A stretch of 64,000 nt of DNA, taken from contig CAVOGG010000002.1 of NCBI GenBank assembly GCA_963695175.1, forward strand, positions 372,001 to 436,000, written 5' to 3'. The translations under genes were made by a program, and so were the position numbers. Numbering within the stretch: position 1 is the stretch's first letter; every line of letters begins with the position of its first letter. Under the pieces are notes generated by a model. It was not told the origin of the DNA. It searched no databases and saw nothing but the letters and a program-made list of their open reading frames with translations. This DNA comes from Fodinibacter sp963695175. Lineage in GTDB: Bacteria > Actinomycetota > Actinomycetes > Actinomycetales > Dermatophilaceae. Shown here piece by piece: positions 1 through 8,878 of the stretch.

Positions 1-228
1 CGCGACGAAGACCCCGAGGCCGATCGTGGAGGTGACCGTGGACGCGAGCGCGAGGGTCGGCGCGAAGGCGAAGACGGGCGAGTCGGGCAGACCGCCCCAC
101 ACGAGGTGGTCGTAGGTCCAGGCGTGGTCGAACCCCATCTCCTCGGCGGCCGACCAGCGTGGGGCGGCCTCACGCCAGCGGAGCTCGGGCACCACCACGA
201 TGCCGTGTCGGATGCCGGTCGTCGTCAT
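1..228 (-). CDS. LLM-class (luciferase-like) oxidoreductase, N-terminal part only
   Basis: The reverse strand from an ATG at 226-228 encodes 76 residues that run off the left edge. The fragment begins MTTTGIRHGIVVVPEL and continues with GFDHAWTYDHLVWGG and a hydrophobic strand ending TIGLGVFVA. This matches the first beta-alpha units of the bacterial luciferase TIM-barrel family, whose actinobacterial members often use F420 or FMN. The start codon overlaps the stop of the upstream gene (ATGA), so the two are probably translationally coupled. Substrate and cofactor cannot be judged from this fragment. Confidence 0.75.
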   Translation of the reverse strand, partial: MTTTGIRHGIVVVPELRWREAAPRWSAAEEMGFDHAWTYDHLVWGGLPDSPVFAFAPTLALASTVTSTIGLGVFVA

Positions 229-620
229 GGTGCGGACCTCGCGATCTCGGGGGTGGGCTCGGTCAGCGGCAGGAGGGCGCCGAGGTCGGCTCGCGTGCCG
301 CTCACCCGCAGCCGCCCGTCGGCCAGCGCCTGCGCCCACCGCTGGTCGCCCGTGGCGAGGCGCAGCCAGGTCTCGGCGTCGGACTCGACCACGTTGGGCG
401 GGGTGCCGCGAGTGTGCCGCGGACCCTCGAGGCACTGCACGGCGCCGAACGGCGGCACCCGCACCTCGACACTGCGGCCGGGGGCACGGGCACCGAGCTC
501 CTCGAGCGTGTAGCGCACGGCGGTGCCGAGGGTGGCGCGGTCGACACCCTCCGGGTCGGCGCGCCAGGCGGCCAGGGCCACGCGCCCGACATCGGGGTCG
601 GTGCGTCGGCGGGGCGGCAT
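225..620 (-). CDS. Sterol carrier family protein (small SCP2-like)
   Basis: 131 residues from ATG at 620, beginning MPPRRRTDPDVGRVALAAWR. The body has the pattern of actinobacterial 'sterol carrier family' proteins: GRSVEVRVPPFGAVQCLEG, then a P-N-V-V-E-S-D-A-E-T-W-L segment and a C-terminal ALADGRLRVSGTRADLGALLPL, which resembles the SCP2 lipid-binding fold. The family is thought to bind a hydrophobic ligand; the actual ligand is unknown. It overlaps the LLM oxidoreductase by 4 bp, suggesting a two-gene operon. The frame stays open upstream to 1562, but that extension is antisense to the next gene and has no coding character. A GTG start slightly upstream is possible. Confidence 0.7.
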   Translation of the reverse strand: MPPRRRTDPDVGRVALAAWRADPEGVDRATLGTAVRYTLEELGARAPGRSVEVRVPPFGAVQCLEGPRHTRGTPPNVVESDAETWLRLATGDQRWAQALADGRLRVSGTRADLGALLPLTEPTPEIARSAP

Positions 621-744
621 ACCGGCATCGTAGGCGGGGGTGGTGACGACGACGTCCCGGGCGACCGGTCGGCATCCACGGTCGCTCCCGGCCGACGGCT
701 GCGGTGCCGCCGGGTGCTCGGGTCGCGCCGCGTAGCCTGCCGGG

Positions 745-1551
745 ATGGGCGAGGCCGAGTTCGAGCGTGACGGGTCGCTCGTCACCGTCGTGCTCGACGG
801 CCAGCCCCAGTCGGCGGTCGACCTCGACGACCCGCAGCGGCTCGACTTCGAGTACGTGCAGCACCTGGCCCTGTGCATCGAGACCCTCGCCCCCGACGGC
901 CTGCTGCGGGTCACCCACGTCGGCGGGGCCGGGATGACCCTGGCCCGCTGGCTGCAGCACGTGCGACCCCGGTCGCCGCAGGTGGTGCTGGAACCGGACG
1001 CGGCACTCACCGAGGCGGTGCGCCGCGAGCTACCGCTGCCGCGCGGGCACCGGATCCGGGTGCGGCCGGTCGACGGGCTCACCGGCGTGGCCGCACTGCG
1101 CGACGCGAGCGCCGACGTCGTGGTCGTCGACGCGTACGCCGCGGGACGCGTGCCGCCGGAGCTGTCGTCGGTCGAGTGGTTCGCCGAGGTCGGGCGGGTG
1201 CTCGTGCCGGGTGGCCTGCTGGTGGCCAACGTCGCGGACGAGCCGGGGATGCGGTACGCCGCCCGGGTCGCCGCCGGTGCGCGGGTGGCCCTGGGGCACG
1301 TCGCGTTCGTCGGACTGCACGAGGTGCTCAAGGGCAAGCGGTTCGGCAACCTCGTTCTCGTCGGGTCGACCGACCCGCTGGACCTCTGGACGCTGCGGCG
1401 CGCCGCGGCATCCGCGGCCCTGCCGACCGGAGTGCTGTCCTGGGAGGAGATCGAGCGGCGCCGCCCCGGGTCGCGCCCGTTCAGCACGGCCGAGGACGAC
1501 ACCGCCTCCTCGCCCGAGCCGCCGGAGCGAGGCGCCTGGCGCCGGCGCTGA
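745..1551 (+). CDS. Spermidine synthase-like methyltransferase-fold protein
   Basis: 268 residues. The N-terminal part (about 1-60) includes RLDFEYVQHLALCIETLAP. A Rossmann methyltransferase-type core follows, with LRVTHVGGAGMTLARWLQ as the nucleotide-binding loop, VVLEPDAALTEAVRREL, and ADVVVVDAYAAG as the acidic strand where polyamine synthases bind the aminopropyl donor. This is the layout of the actinobacterial 'spermidine synthase' family. Many such proteins lack proven aminopropyltransferase activity, so the substrate is uncertain. The gene is divergent from the sterol-carrier gene and convergent with purL. The Asp- and Ser-rich tail after about residue 245 looks disordered. Confidence 0.75.
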   Translation: MGEAEFERDGSLVTVVLDGQPQSAVDLDDPQRLDFEYVQHLALCIETLAPDGLLRVTHVGGAGMTLARWLQHVRPRSPQVVLEPDAALTEAVRRELPLPRGHRIRVRPVDGLTGVAALRDASADVVVVDAYAAGRVPPELSSVEWFAEVGRVLVPGGLLVANVADEPGMRYAARVAAGARVALGHVAFVGLHEVLKGKRFGNLVLVGSTDPLDLWTLRRAAASAALPTGVLSWEEIERRRPGSRPFSTAEDDTASSPEPPERGAWRRR

Positions 1552-1692
1552 GCGAGCCTCACGAGTAGAGCCGTCGGGGAGGTCCGGATGCATCACGTGG
1601 TGAGCCAACCGGAGCGGCTCACCAGGTGCGCCAAACCCTTGTGTGCTTCAGGGACCAGCACCGTGGCATGCGGCAGGGCCTCGCCTCGCCGC

Positions 1693-4600
1693 TCAGTCGA
1701 CCCAGACCCGCGCGTTGCGGAACATCCGCAGCCAGGGGCTCTCGGCCTCCACCGGGCCGGACGTCCACGACATCTGCACGTTGCGGGCGACCCGCTCAGG
1801 GTGCGGCATCATCGCGGTGAACCGGCCGTCGGGCGTCGTGACCGCGGTCAGCCCGTCGGGTGAACCGTTGGGGTTGAACGGGTAGGTCGTCGCGGGCGCA
1901 CCGTGGTGGTCGACGAACCTGGCCACCCGGGCGACCCGACCCGAGTCACCACGGGCCGAGAAGTCGGCGAACCCCTCGCCGTGCGCCACGGCGATCGGGA
2001 TGCGGCTGCCCGCCATCCCAGCAGTCAGGATCGACGGCGACTCGAGCACCTCGACCAGGGTGAGCCGCGCCTCGTACTGTTCGGACCGGTTGCGGGTGAA
2101 CCGCGGCCACGCCTCGGCGCCCGGGATGAGGTCGGCCAGGGCCGCGAACATCTGGCACCCGTTGCAGATGCCCAGGCCGAAGGTGTCGTCGCGGTGGAAG
2201 AAGTCGTGGAAGCCCTCGGTGAGCCGCTCGTTGAAGAGCACCGAGCGGGCCCAGCCCTCACCGGCCCCGAGCGTGTCGCCGTATGAGAACCCGCCGCAGG
2301 CCACCAGGCCGACGACGTCGGCGAGGTCGAAACGCCCGGTCTGCAGGTCGGTCATGTGCACGTCGTAGGTGTCGAAACCCGCTGCGTCGAAAGCGAATGC
2401 GGTCTCGACGTGGCTGTTCACACCCTGCTCGCGCAGGATCGCGACCTTCGGCCGCACACCGAGCGACAGGTAGGGCGCCGCGACGTCGTCGGTCGGGTCG
2501 AAGGACGGTGCGACCACCAGCCCGGGGTCGTCGTCGGCACCGAACGCGTCGTGCTCCTCCTCGGCACAGGCCGGGTTGTCGCGCAGCACGGCTATGCGGC
2601 TGGACACCGTGTCCCAGGCCTGCGCGAGGTCGCGCACCGGCTCGGCGAGCACCTGCACCCCTGCCACCGTGACCTGCACCCGCCGGTCGGATGCCGTGCG
2701 GCCCACCCTCGAGACGAGCTCGGCCAGCCCGTGGGCGGCGAAGACCCCCTCGACGGCCTCGAGGTCGTCGGACGGCACACCGAGCACCACGCCGAGCTCC
2801 TCGGCGAACAGCGCGGCCACGGAAGGAACGTCGAGCTCCACCCCTACCGCCCCGGCGAACGCCATCTCGCAGACAGCCGCCCAGAGTCCGCCGTCCGATC
2901 GGTCGTGGTATGCCACCGCGACTGCGCGAGAACGAAGTTCGGCCAAGGCAGCAACGAGCGACACGAGGCGCTGGGCGTCGTCGAGGTCGGGCACCTCGCC
3001 GCCGAACACACCGGCCACCTGGGCCAGGATCGAGCCGCCGAGGCGGTCACGACCGGCCCCGAGGTCGACGAGCAGCAGGGCCGAGCCGTCGCGCAGCTGC
3101 GGGGTCCACGTGCCACGGACGTCGGGCAGCGCGGCGAACGCCGTCACCACCAGCGAGACCGGCGAGGTCACCTGTCGAGCGTCGCCGGAGACCGGGTCGG
3201 TCCAGCGGGTGCGCATCGAGAGCGAGTCCTTGCCGACCGGCACCGACACCCCCAGCTCGGGCAGCAGCTGCATCGCCACGGCCTCGACGGTGTCGTAGAG
3301 CGCGGCATCCTCGCCGTCCTCGCCGCAGGCGGCCATCCAGTTGCACGACAGCTTGACGCCCGCGAGACCGGCGATCGGCGCGGCGAGCAGGTTGGTCAGC
3401 GCCTCGCCGACCGCCATCCGGCCGGATGCCGGTGCGTCCACCGAGGCGAGCGGCATCCGTTCGCCGGTGGCCATCGCCTCACCGGTGAAGCCGACGTGGT
3501 CGGCCAGGGTCACCGCGACGTCAGCGACCGGGACCTGCCACGGCCCGACCATCTGGTCGCGGTGGGTCAGCCCACCAACGGTGCGGTCGGCGATGGTCAC
3601 GAGGAAGCGCTTAGAGGCGACGGTCGGGTGGCGCAGCACGGCGTACGCGGCCGAGTGCAGGTCGAGCCCCGCCAGGTCGATCGAGCCGCCGTCCCACTCC
3701 ACCCGGGTGACGTCGCGCGTCATCCGCGGGGGCTTGCCGAGCAGCACCTCCATCGGCATGTCGATGGCACGGTCCTCGTCGTCGTGGTCGTCGGGACCGT
3801 CGCCGAGCACCAGCCGGCCGTCGTCCCGCGCGACCCCCACGACGGCGTACGGGCAGCGCTCCCGGTCACAGAGCGACGCGAACAGGGCGAGCGACTCCGG
3901 CGCCAGCGCGACGACGTAGCGCTCCTGCGACTCGTTGCACCACGCCTCCTTCGGCGCCAGGCCCGACTCCTCGAGCGGCACGGCCGACAGGTCGAAACGG
4001 GCTCCGAGACCGGCCCCGTCGACCAGCTCGGGGAAGGCGTTCGACAACCCGCCCGCGCCCACGTCGTGGATCGCCAGCACCGGGTTGCCCTCGCCGAGGC
4101 TCCAGCAGTGGTTGATGACCTCCTGGGCCCGCCGCTCGATCTCGGGGTTGCCGCGCTGCACCGAGTCGAAGTCGAGCGCGGCGGCGTTGGCCCCGGCCGC
4201 CATCGAGGACGCCGCGCCACCGCCCATGCCGATCCGCATGCCCGGGCCGCCGATCTGCACGAGGAGCGTGCCCGCGGGGAAGACGATCTTCTCGGTCATG
4301 TCGGCGCCGATCGTGCCCAGGCCGCCGGCGCTCATGATCGGCTTGTGGAAGCCGCGACGTACCCCGTCGACGGTCTGCTCGTAGACGCGGAAGAAGCCGC
4401 CCAGCCCCGGTCGACCGAACTCGTTGTTGAACGCGGCCGCCCCGATCGGCCCCTCGACCATGATCTCGAGCGGGCTGGCGATGTGCGCGGGCGCGCCGTA
4501 CCGCTCGCGCTCCCAGGGCTCGGCGAGCCCGGGCAGGTGCAGGTTCGACACGGCGAAGCCGGTGAGCCCGGCCTTGGGCTGCGAACCGCGCCCGGTGGCC

Positions 4601-5592
4601 CCCTCGTCGCGGATCTCGCCGCCGGCGCCGGTCGCCGCCCCCGGGAACGGTGAGATCGCCGTCGGGTGGTTGTGCGTCTCGACCTTCATCAGCACGTGCA
4701 CCTCGGCCTCGCGCCCCGAGTACCGGCTCGGCCCGTCGGCCGACTCGGGCAGCCAGCGCACCCGGCGGCCGCCGACCATCACCGAGGCGTTGTCCTTGTA
4801 GGCGATGACCGTGCCCTCGCCCGCGACCTCCTCGGTGTAGCGGATCATCCCGAACAGCGAGCGCGGCTGCACCACCCCGTCGACGACGAAGTCGGCGTTG
4901 AAGATCTTGTGCCGGCAGTGCTCCGAGTTGGCCTGGGCGAACATCATCAGCTCGACGTCGGTCGGGTTGCGGCGCAGCCCGGTGAACGCCTCGACGAGGT
5001 AGTCGACCTCGTCGTCGGACAGCGCCAGCCCGTAGGCCGTGTCGGCCTCCTCGATCGCGACCCGGCCGCGGCCGAGCACGTCGACGTGCTCCATCGGCTC
5101 GGCCTCGCGCTCGTCGAACAGCGCCGCGGCATCGGCCCGGGTCGGCAGCGCGGCCTCGGTCATCCGGTCGTGGAGCAGGTCGGCGGCGGCCCCCCACTCC
5201 TCCTCGGTCAGCGGTTCGTCGGTGGCCAGGTGGTACTCGGTCACCCGCTCGACGCGGCGCACGTCGACCCCGCAGTTGTGCGCGATGTCGGTGGCCTTGC
5301 TCGCCCAGGGCGACAGGGTGCCCAGGCGCGGAGCCACGACGACGACGGCGACGTGCGCACCCTGCGCGTCACCGGCATCCGGCGGGCCGTAGGTGAGCAG
5401 CCGCTCGACGGTGGCCGCGGTCGCCTCGTCGAGCGGCTCCTCGCTGGCCACCCAGTGCACGTGGCGGGCCGAGACCGCGGTGAGCGACGGCACCACCCGA
5501 CGCAACCGGGCGCGCAGCGCCGCGGCGCGGAACGGGGAGAGGGCGTTGCCGCCCGGAACGGTGGTCAGCACGAGGTCGTGCGACGAGGCCAT
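1693..5592 (-). CDS. purL: Phosphoribosylformylglycinamidine synthase, long single-chain form
   Basis: 1299 residues from ATG at 5592. The enzyme converts FGAR, glutamine and ATP to FGAM in purine synthesis. It is the long fused type: an N-terminal PurS-like region, two AIRS-like halves (KVETHNHPTAISPFPGAATGAGGEIRDEGATGRG motif region near residues 310-345; FNNEFGRPGLGGFFR), and a C-terminal glutaminase with GICNGCQMFAAL (nucleophile near Cys1143) and MMPHPER (His1264, Glu1266). The triad is complete. Most actinobacteria use separate PurL, PurQ and PurS, so this architecture is noteworthy. A possible upstream extension to 5751 is Arg/Gly-rich and rejected. purC lies upstream on the same strand. 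Confidence 0.95.
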   Translation of the reverse strand: MASSHDLVLTTVPGGNALSPFRAAALRARLRRVVPSLTAVSARHVHWVASEEPLDEATAATVERLLTYGPPDAGDAQGAHVAVVVVAPRLGTLSPWASKATDIAHNCGVDVRRVERVTEYHLATDEPLTEEEWGAAADLLHDRMTEAALPTRADAAALFDEREAEPMEHVDVLGRGRVAIEEADTAYGLALSDDEVDYLVEAFTGLRRNPTDVELMMFAQANSEHCRHKIFNADFVVDGVVQPRSLFGMIRYTEEVAGEGTVIAYKDNASVMVGGRRVRWLPESADGPSRYSGREAEVHVLMKVETHNHPTAISPFPGAATGAGGEIRDEGATGRGSQPKAGLTGFAVSNLHLPGLAEPWERERYGAPAHIASPLEIMVEGPIGAAAFNNEFGRPGLGGFFRVYEQTVDGVRRGFHKPIMSAGGLGTIGADMTEKIVFPAGTLLVQIGGPGMRIGMGGGAASSMAAGANAAALDFDSVQRGNPEIERRAQEVINHCWSLGEGNPVLAIHDVGAGGLSNAFPELVDGAGLGARFDLSAVPLEESGLAPKEAWCNESQERYVVALAPESLALFASLCDRERCPYAVVGVARDDGRLVLGDGPDDHDDEDRAIDMPMEVLLGKPPRMTRDVTRVEWDGGSIDLAGLDLHSAAYAVLRHPTVASKRFLVTIADRTVGGLTHRDQMVGPWQVPVADVAVTLADHVGFTGEAMATGERMPLASVDAPASGRMAVGEALTNLLAAPIAGLAGVKLSCNWMAACGEDGEDAALYDTVEAVAMQLLPELGVSVPVGKDSLSMRTRWTDPVSGDARQVTSPVSLVVTAFAALPDVRGTWTPQLRDGSALLLVDLGAGRDRLGGSILAQVAGVFGGEVPDLDDAQRLVSLVAALAELRSRAVAVAYHDRSDGGLWAAVCEMAFAGAVGVELDVPSVAALFAEELGVVLGVPSDDLEAVEGVFAAHGLAELVSRVGRTASDRRVQVTVAGVQVLAEPVRDLAQAWDTVSSRIAVLRDNPACAEEEHDAFGADDDPGLVVAPSFDPTDDVAAPYLSLGVRPKVAILREQGVNSHVETAFAFDAAGFDTYDVHMTDLQTGRFDLADVVGLVACGGFSYGDTLGAGEGWARSVLFNERLTEGFHDFFHRDDTFGLGICNGCQMFAALADLIPGAEAWPRFTRNRSEQYEARLTLVEVLESPSILTAGMAGSRIPIAVAHGEGFADFSARGDSGRVARVARFVDHHGAPATTYPFNPNGSPDGLTAVTTPDGRFTAMMPHPERVARNVQMSWTSGPVEAESPWLRMFRNARVWVD

Positions 5593-5742
5593 GGGTGCGG
5601 TCTCCCGGTCGAGTGGAGCGGGGCGGATGCCGTGCCCAAGGGTACCGGGGTCGGCTCCACCGCCGGTGCGCCGCCCGGATCGACGCCCTGGCGAGGGCCA
5701 CGCCGGCCCCGACCGCTGCGCCAGTGGGGGCCGATCGAGAGC

Positions 5743-5787
5743 AGGCAACACGCGGAGGGTGAGACGGCTCAGCCCTGCGTGTTGCCT
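5743..5787 (-). other. Long hairpin between purC and purL
   Basis: Two perfectly complementary 11-base arms (5743-5753 and 5777-5787, AGGCAACACGC and its complement) flank an inner set of complementary bases (AGGG..TGAG against CTCA..CCCT) closing on a four-base loop. It lies just downstream of the purC stop and about 150 bp before the purL start. There is no T-run on either strand, so it is not a classical intrinsic terminator. A Rho-linked terminator, processing site or attenuation element for purL is possible. Confidence 0.5.
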
Positions 5788-5808
5788 CCTCTCGACGAGC
5801 CCGCCGCG

Positions 5809-6702
5809 TCAGAAGGTCTGGCCGGTGAGCCGCTCGTAGGCCTCGACGTACTTCGCCCGGGTCTGTCCGACCACATCCTCGGGCAGCGACGGCGGGGCCT
5901 CTCCCGACGACTTCGACCAGCCGGAGGCCGGGGAGGTCAGCCAGTCGCGCACGTACTGCTTGTCGAAGCTGGGCTGGGCGTGGCCGGGCTCCCACTGGTC
6001 GGCCGGCCAGAACCGCGACGAGTCGGGGGTCAGCACCTCGTCGGCGAGCACGACCTCGTCGCCGCGCAGGCCGAACTCGACCTTGGTGTCGGCAAGCAGG
6101 ATGCCGCGCGCGGTCGCGATCTCGTTGCCGCGATCCAGGATCGCCACGGTGAGGTCGCGCACCCGCGCCGCGAGCCCGCCGCCCAGCTGGGCCTCGACCA
6201 CGGAGTAGGGGATGGGCTCGTCGTGCTCGCCCAACGGCGCCTTCGTCGACGGCGTGAAGATCGGCTCGGGCAGGCGGTCACCGTCGACGAGCCCGGGCGG
6301 CAGCGGGATACCGCTCACGGCACCGGTCGCCGTGTACTCCCCCAGGCCCCCGCCGGTCAGGTAGGCCCGGGCCACGCACTCGACGGGCAGCATGTCGAGG
6401 CGCTCGACGAGCACCGCACGGCCGCGCACGGCATCCGGCACGTCGGCGGTGACGACGTGGTTGGGCACGAGGTCCTCGAGCTGGGCGAACCACCACAGCG
6501 ACAGGCGGGTGAGCACCTCACCCTTGTCGGGGATCGGGGTGTCGAGCACGAAGTCGTAGGCCGAGATGCGGTCCGAGGCGACGAGGAGCAGCCGGTCGGC
6601 CCGCGGCTGCCCCGTGGACGGGTCGACCGGCGCGTAGAGGTCGCGCACCTTGCCGGAGTAGACGTGGGCGTAGCCGGGCAGGACCAGGTTGGCGTCGGGC
6701 AT
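5809..6702 (-). CDS. purC: Phosphoribosylaminoimidazole-succinocarboxamide synthase
   Basis: 297 residues; joins CAIR and aspartate using ATP in purine synthesis. Family signatures are visible: YSGKVRDLY near residue 15 (nucleotide-binding), LLLVASDRISAYDFVLDTPIPDKGEVL, VECVARAYLTGGGLGEYTATG, and the C-terminal DEVLTPDSSRFW plus SFDKQYVRDWL. The length is that of the longer eukaryote-like/actinobacterial SAICAR synthases (about 300), not the 240-residue E. coli type. It lies between hemA and purL on the same strand and is separated from purL by a hairpin. Confidence 0.95.
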   Translation of the reverse strand: MPDANLVLPGYAHVYSGKVRDLYAPVDPSTGQPRADRLLLVASDRISAYDFVLDTPIPDKGEVLTRLSLWWFAQLEDLVPNHVVTADVPDAVRGRAVLVERLDMLPVECVARAYLTGGGLGEYTATGAVSGIPLPPGLVDGDRLPEPIFTPSTKAPLGEHDEPIPYSVVEAQLGGGLAARVRDLTVAILDRGNEIATARGILLADTKVEFGLRGDEVVLADEVLTPDSSRFWPADQWEPGHAQPSFDKQYVRDWLTSPASGWSKSSGEAPPSLPEDVVGQTRAKYVEAYERLTGQTF

Positions 6703-6766
6703 GCCGCCGATTCTTCCAGCAGCGCGGCGGCGGCTGTCGGCGGCCGGTGCCGGACCCGTCCGTCGG

Positions 6767-8059
6767 CTACCCCGCGAGACGCCGAGGCTCGCCCACCGGC
6801 TCGGCGAGACCCACCTCGGCAGGCGGGACCCCGAACATGTCGCAGAGACTCCTCAGCCCGGCGGAGTCGCCCGCTGCGGCAGCCTGACGGGCGGCCATCG
6901 TCGGGCCGTGCATCAGCTTGCCGGCGATGGAGTGCGTCAGGCGCGCGAGCGCATCGGGATCGACAGCGTCCCGGCCGGCGGACTTCACCAGCTCGGCGCG
7001 GCAGATCTCCTCGACCCGCCGGCGCAGGGCGGCGATCACCGGACCGGCATCGCGGGCAGCCACTCCTTCGGCGAACTGTCGTGCCGCGGCACCCGCCATG
7101 GCGCCCGCGGTCGAGAGCGCCGCCGCCATCCTCGGTTCGGCGGTTCCGTCGTCGGCCAGGCCCTCGACGTCGATGAGCGTCACCCCCGGGATGCCGGCGA
7201 CCTCGGCGTTGACGTTGCGTGGCACCGAGAGGTCGACGACGGTCAGTGGGGCGACCCTGCCGGCCATGGCTCGGCCGACGTGGTCCACGGTGACGACGTG
7301 CTGCGCGGCCGAGGTGGCGCAGATCAACAGGTCAGCCTCGGCGATGCCCCGCGTCAGGGCCGGCAACGGACACACGGCTCCGGGGCCGGCCAGCCGCGCG
7401 GCGTACGCCTCGTCCCGGGCCGCGACCGTCGGCCGCAGGCCGAGCCCCGCCAGGTGGTCGACCGCGGCGCGCGCCATCTGCCCCGACCCGACGACGAGGA
7501 CGACCGGGTCCGACGTTCCACCGAGGGTGGCAAGGCCGACGTCGACGGCCTGGTGCCCCAGTGAGCGCGCAAAATCTCCCAGGGACGTCAAGGCGTGCAC
7601 CCGGCGGCCCGAACGCACCGCGGCCGGGAACAGGCACCCCAGCACAGGGCCGGTCATCCCTTCCGTCTGGGACTCGCGGAAGGCCGCCTGCGTCTGCGCG
7701 AGGATCTCGACCTCGCCGAGCAAGCGGGAGTGCAACCCCGCCGTGACGGTGAAGAGGTGCTCGACCGCGGCCTGGCCGGTGCGGACCTCGACCACGGCAT
7801 CGAGCTCGTCGCGGGCCGCCCCGCCATGCGCCGCGAGCGCGTCGAGGAGCATCCCGACCGGGTCGCCACCAGCCGCTGAGCGGCCGCCGACATAGATCTC
7901 GACCCGGCTGCAGGTCGACAGCACGACGGCCTCGTCGAAGCCCCGAGTGCGCAGGTCGGCGAGCAGGACCGGGCGGTGTTCACGGCGAACTGACGCGCGT
8001 TCCAGGAGGCTCAACGAAGCGGCACGATGGGAGATGCCGACCATGGACAACCCATTCAC
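6767..8059 (-). CDS. hemA: Glutamyl-tRNA reductase (divergent)
   Basis: 430 residues from a GTG at 8059, preceded by GGGAGG seven bases upstream. HemA reduces glutamyl-tRNA to glutamate semialdehyde, the first committed step of C5 haem synthesis. The N-domain has VGISHRAAS and VVLSTCSRVEIY, which places the catalytic cysteine at residue 50 as in the family. GEVEILAQ and an NADP fold (VVLVVGSGQMARAAVDHL) follow, then a helical C-terminal domain with KLMHGPTMAARQ. The usual RVRTET and GAVS stretch after the 'GRRV' position is replaced by HALTSLGDFARSL. No hemB, hemC or hemL neighbour is present, so this may be a second, specialised copy. A 15-bp AT-rich palindrome lies upstream. Confidence 0.85.
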   Translation of the reverse strand: MNGLSMVGISHRAASLSLLERASVRREHRPVLLADLRTRGFDEAVVLSTCSRVEIYVGGRSAAGGDPVGMLLDALAAHGGAARDELDAVVEVRTGQAAVEHLFTVTAGLHSRLLGEVEILAQTQAAFRESQTEGMTGPVLGCLFPAAVRSGRRVHALTSLGDFARSLGHQAVDVGLATLGGTSDPVVLVVGSGQMARAAVDHLAGLGLRPTVAARDEAYAARLAGPGAVCPLPALTRGIAEADLLICATSAAQHVVTVDHVGRAMAGRVAPLTVVDLSVPRNVNAEVAGIPGVTLIDVEGLADDGTAEPRMAAALSTAGAMAGAAARQFAEGVAARDAGPVIAALRRRVEEICRAELVKSAGRDAVDPDALARLTHSIAGKLMHGPTMAARQAAAAGDSAGLRSLCDMFGVPPAEVGLAEPVGEPRRLAG

Positions 8060-8113
8060 GACGACCTCCCCACGGGGCTCACGAGTTTCGTTGTCGACGA
8101 GGATGCACCGCGC

Positions 8114-8128
8114 ACCTTTTGAAAAGGT
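8114..8128. promoter_or_regulatory. Perfect 15-bp palindrome upstream of hemA
   Basis: ACCTTTTGAAAAGGT reads the same on both strands around its central base and is markedly AT-rich for this sequence. It lies about 55 bases upstream of the hemA GTG and 137 bases before the divergent small ORF at 8265. This is a plausible repressor operator; the protein that binds it is unknown. Confidence 0.45.
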
Positions 8129-8264
8129 TTAAGAGTGCGCAACGGTGAGTGCGGAACGGCTTTGGGATGCCGCTCGCAATCGCGGCGCGGTTCAGGGCTT
8201 CCCGCGTGCCCGAGATTCAGGCAGGCTGGACCCGTGATCGTGAGGATCCGGAAGGGGTGTCGAG

Positions 8265-8447
8265 GTGGAGATCGACCGGCAGGAGATCGTCGACCAGCTT
8301 CGTGGCCGGAGCGAGGACGCCGTGGCCGACCGCGCCGAGCGCGAGCTGCCTGAGCAGGTGGACACCGAGGAGGATGCGGCCCTGCTTCACAGCCTCGGGA
8401 TCAACCCGGCAGATCTGCTCTTCGGGATCGGCGGCACCTTCGGCTGA
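8265..8447 (+). CDS. Small hypothetical protein, 60 residues
   Basis: GTG start with a purine-rich leader (GGAAGGGG about ten bases upstream). The 60-residue product is acidic and amphipathic: an N-terminal helix rich in Glu/Asp/Arg (EIDRQEIVDQLRGRSEDAVADRAERELPEQ) followed by a short hydrophobic end, LHSLGINPADLLFGIGGTFG. I recognise no family. It is convergent with the next small gene, with 17 bp between their stop codons. It could be a regulator-size accessory protein, but coding status rests mainly on composition and the ribosome-binding region. Confidence 0.5.
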   Translation: MEIDRQEIVDQLRGRSEDAVADRAERELPEQVDTEEDAALLHSLGINPADLLFGIGGTFG

Positions 8448-8464
8448 CCCCGGCCGCCGCGGCG

Positions 8465-8722
8465 TCACCTGACGCTGGGGTGCCTCCACCAGAACCACCT
8501 GCGGCGAGGCGGCGCGGTCGCACTCGAGTCGTCTCGTGCGCAGATGGCGCACTCCGGGCGGACACAGCCGGGCAACTCGAGCGTGGTCATCAGCTGGAGC
8601 GCCTCGTCCGTGTACTCGTCCGCGAACTGCCAGACGAGGTCCATCCGTCCCTCCTCGACCGCCGCGTTGACCTTCCACACGTAGGCGTCGTGCAGCTCGC
8701 GCATCAGGTCGGCCTCAGCCAT
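8465..8722 (-). CDS. Small conserved hypothetical protein with paired cysteines
   Basis: 85 residues from ATG at 8722, with GGAGG eight bases upstream. The N-terminal helix (ADLMRELHDAYVWKVNAAVEEGRMDLVWQFADEYTDEAL) is well conserved in style with small actinobacterial proteins of unknown function. A C-terminal segment carries GCVRPECAIC, which could bind metal or form disulphides, then a basic tail rich in Arg and Trp. No catalytic motif is visible and no function is assigned. Confidence 0.6.
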   Translation of the reverse strand: MAEADLMRELHDAYVWKVNAAVEEGRMDLVWQFADEYTDEALQLMTTLELPGCVRPECAICARDDSSATAPPRRRWFWWRHPSVR

Positions 8723-8878
8723 CGCGCACCTCCGACGTCAACGGCCCGGCAACGTGCGAGGCGTCTGGATCGGCCGATGAGCGTGGTGGCTTCGAGTGCC
8801 GTGACGCGAGGACGCCGGGCTTGGTCAAGTGTATTCGCCGGTGCCGAGGCAGTCGTGGTGTGGAACGCTCAACCTGTG

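Noticed and set aside
2356..4653. 765-residue open frame antisense to purL
   Set aside because: High-GC shadow of the purL codon pattern; composition is His/Arg/Gly/Val repetitive and no family is visible.
4666..7176. 836-residue frame antisense to purL, purC and part of hemA
   Set aside because: Shadow of the real minus-strand genes, with no domain.
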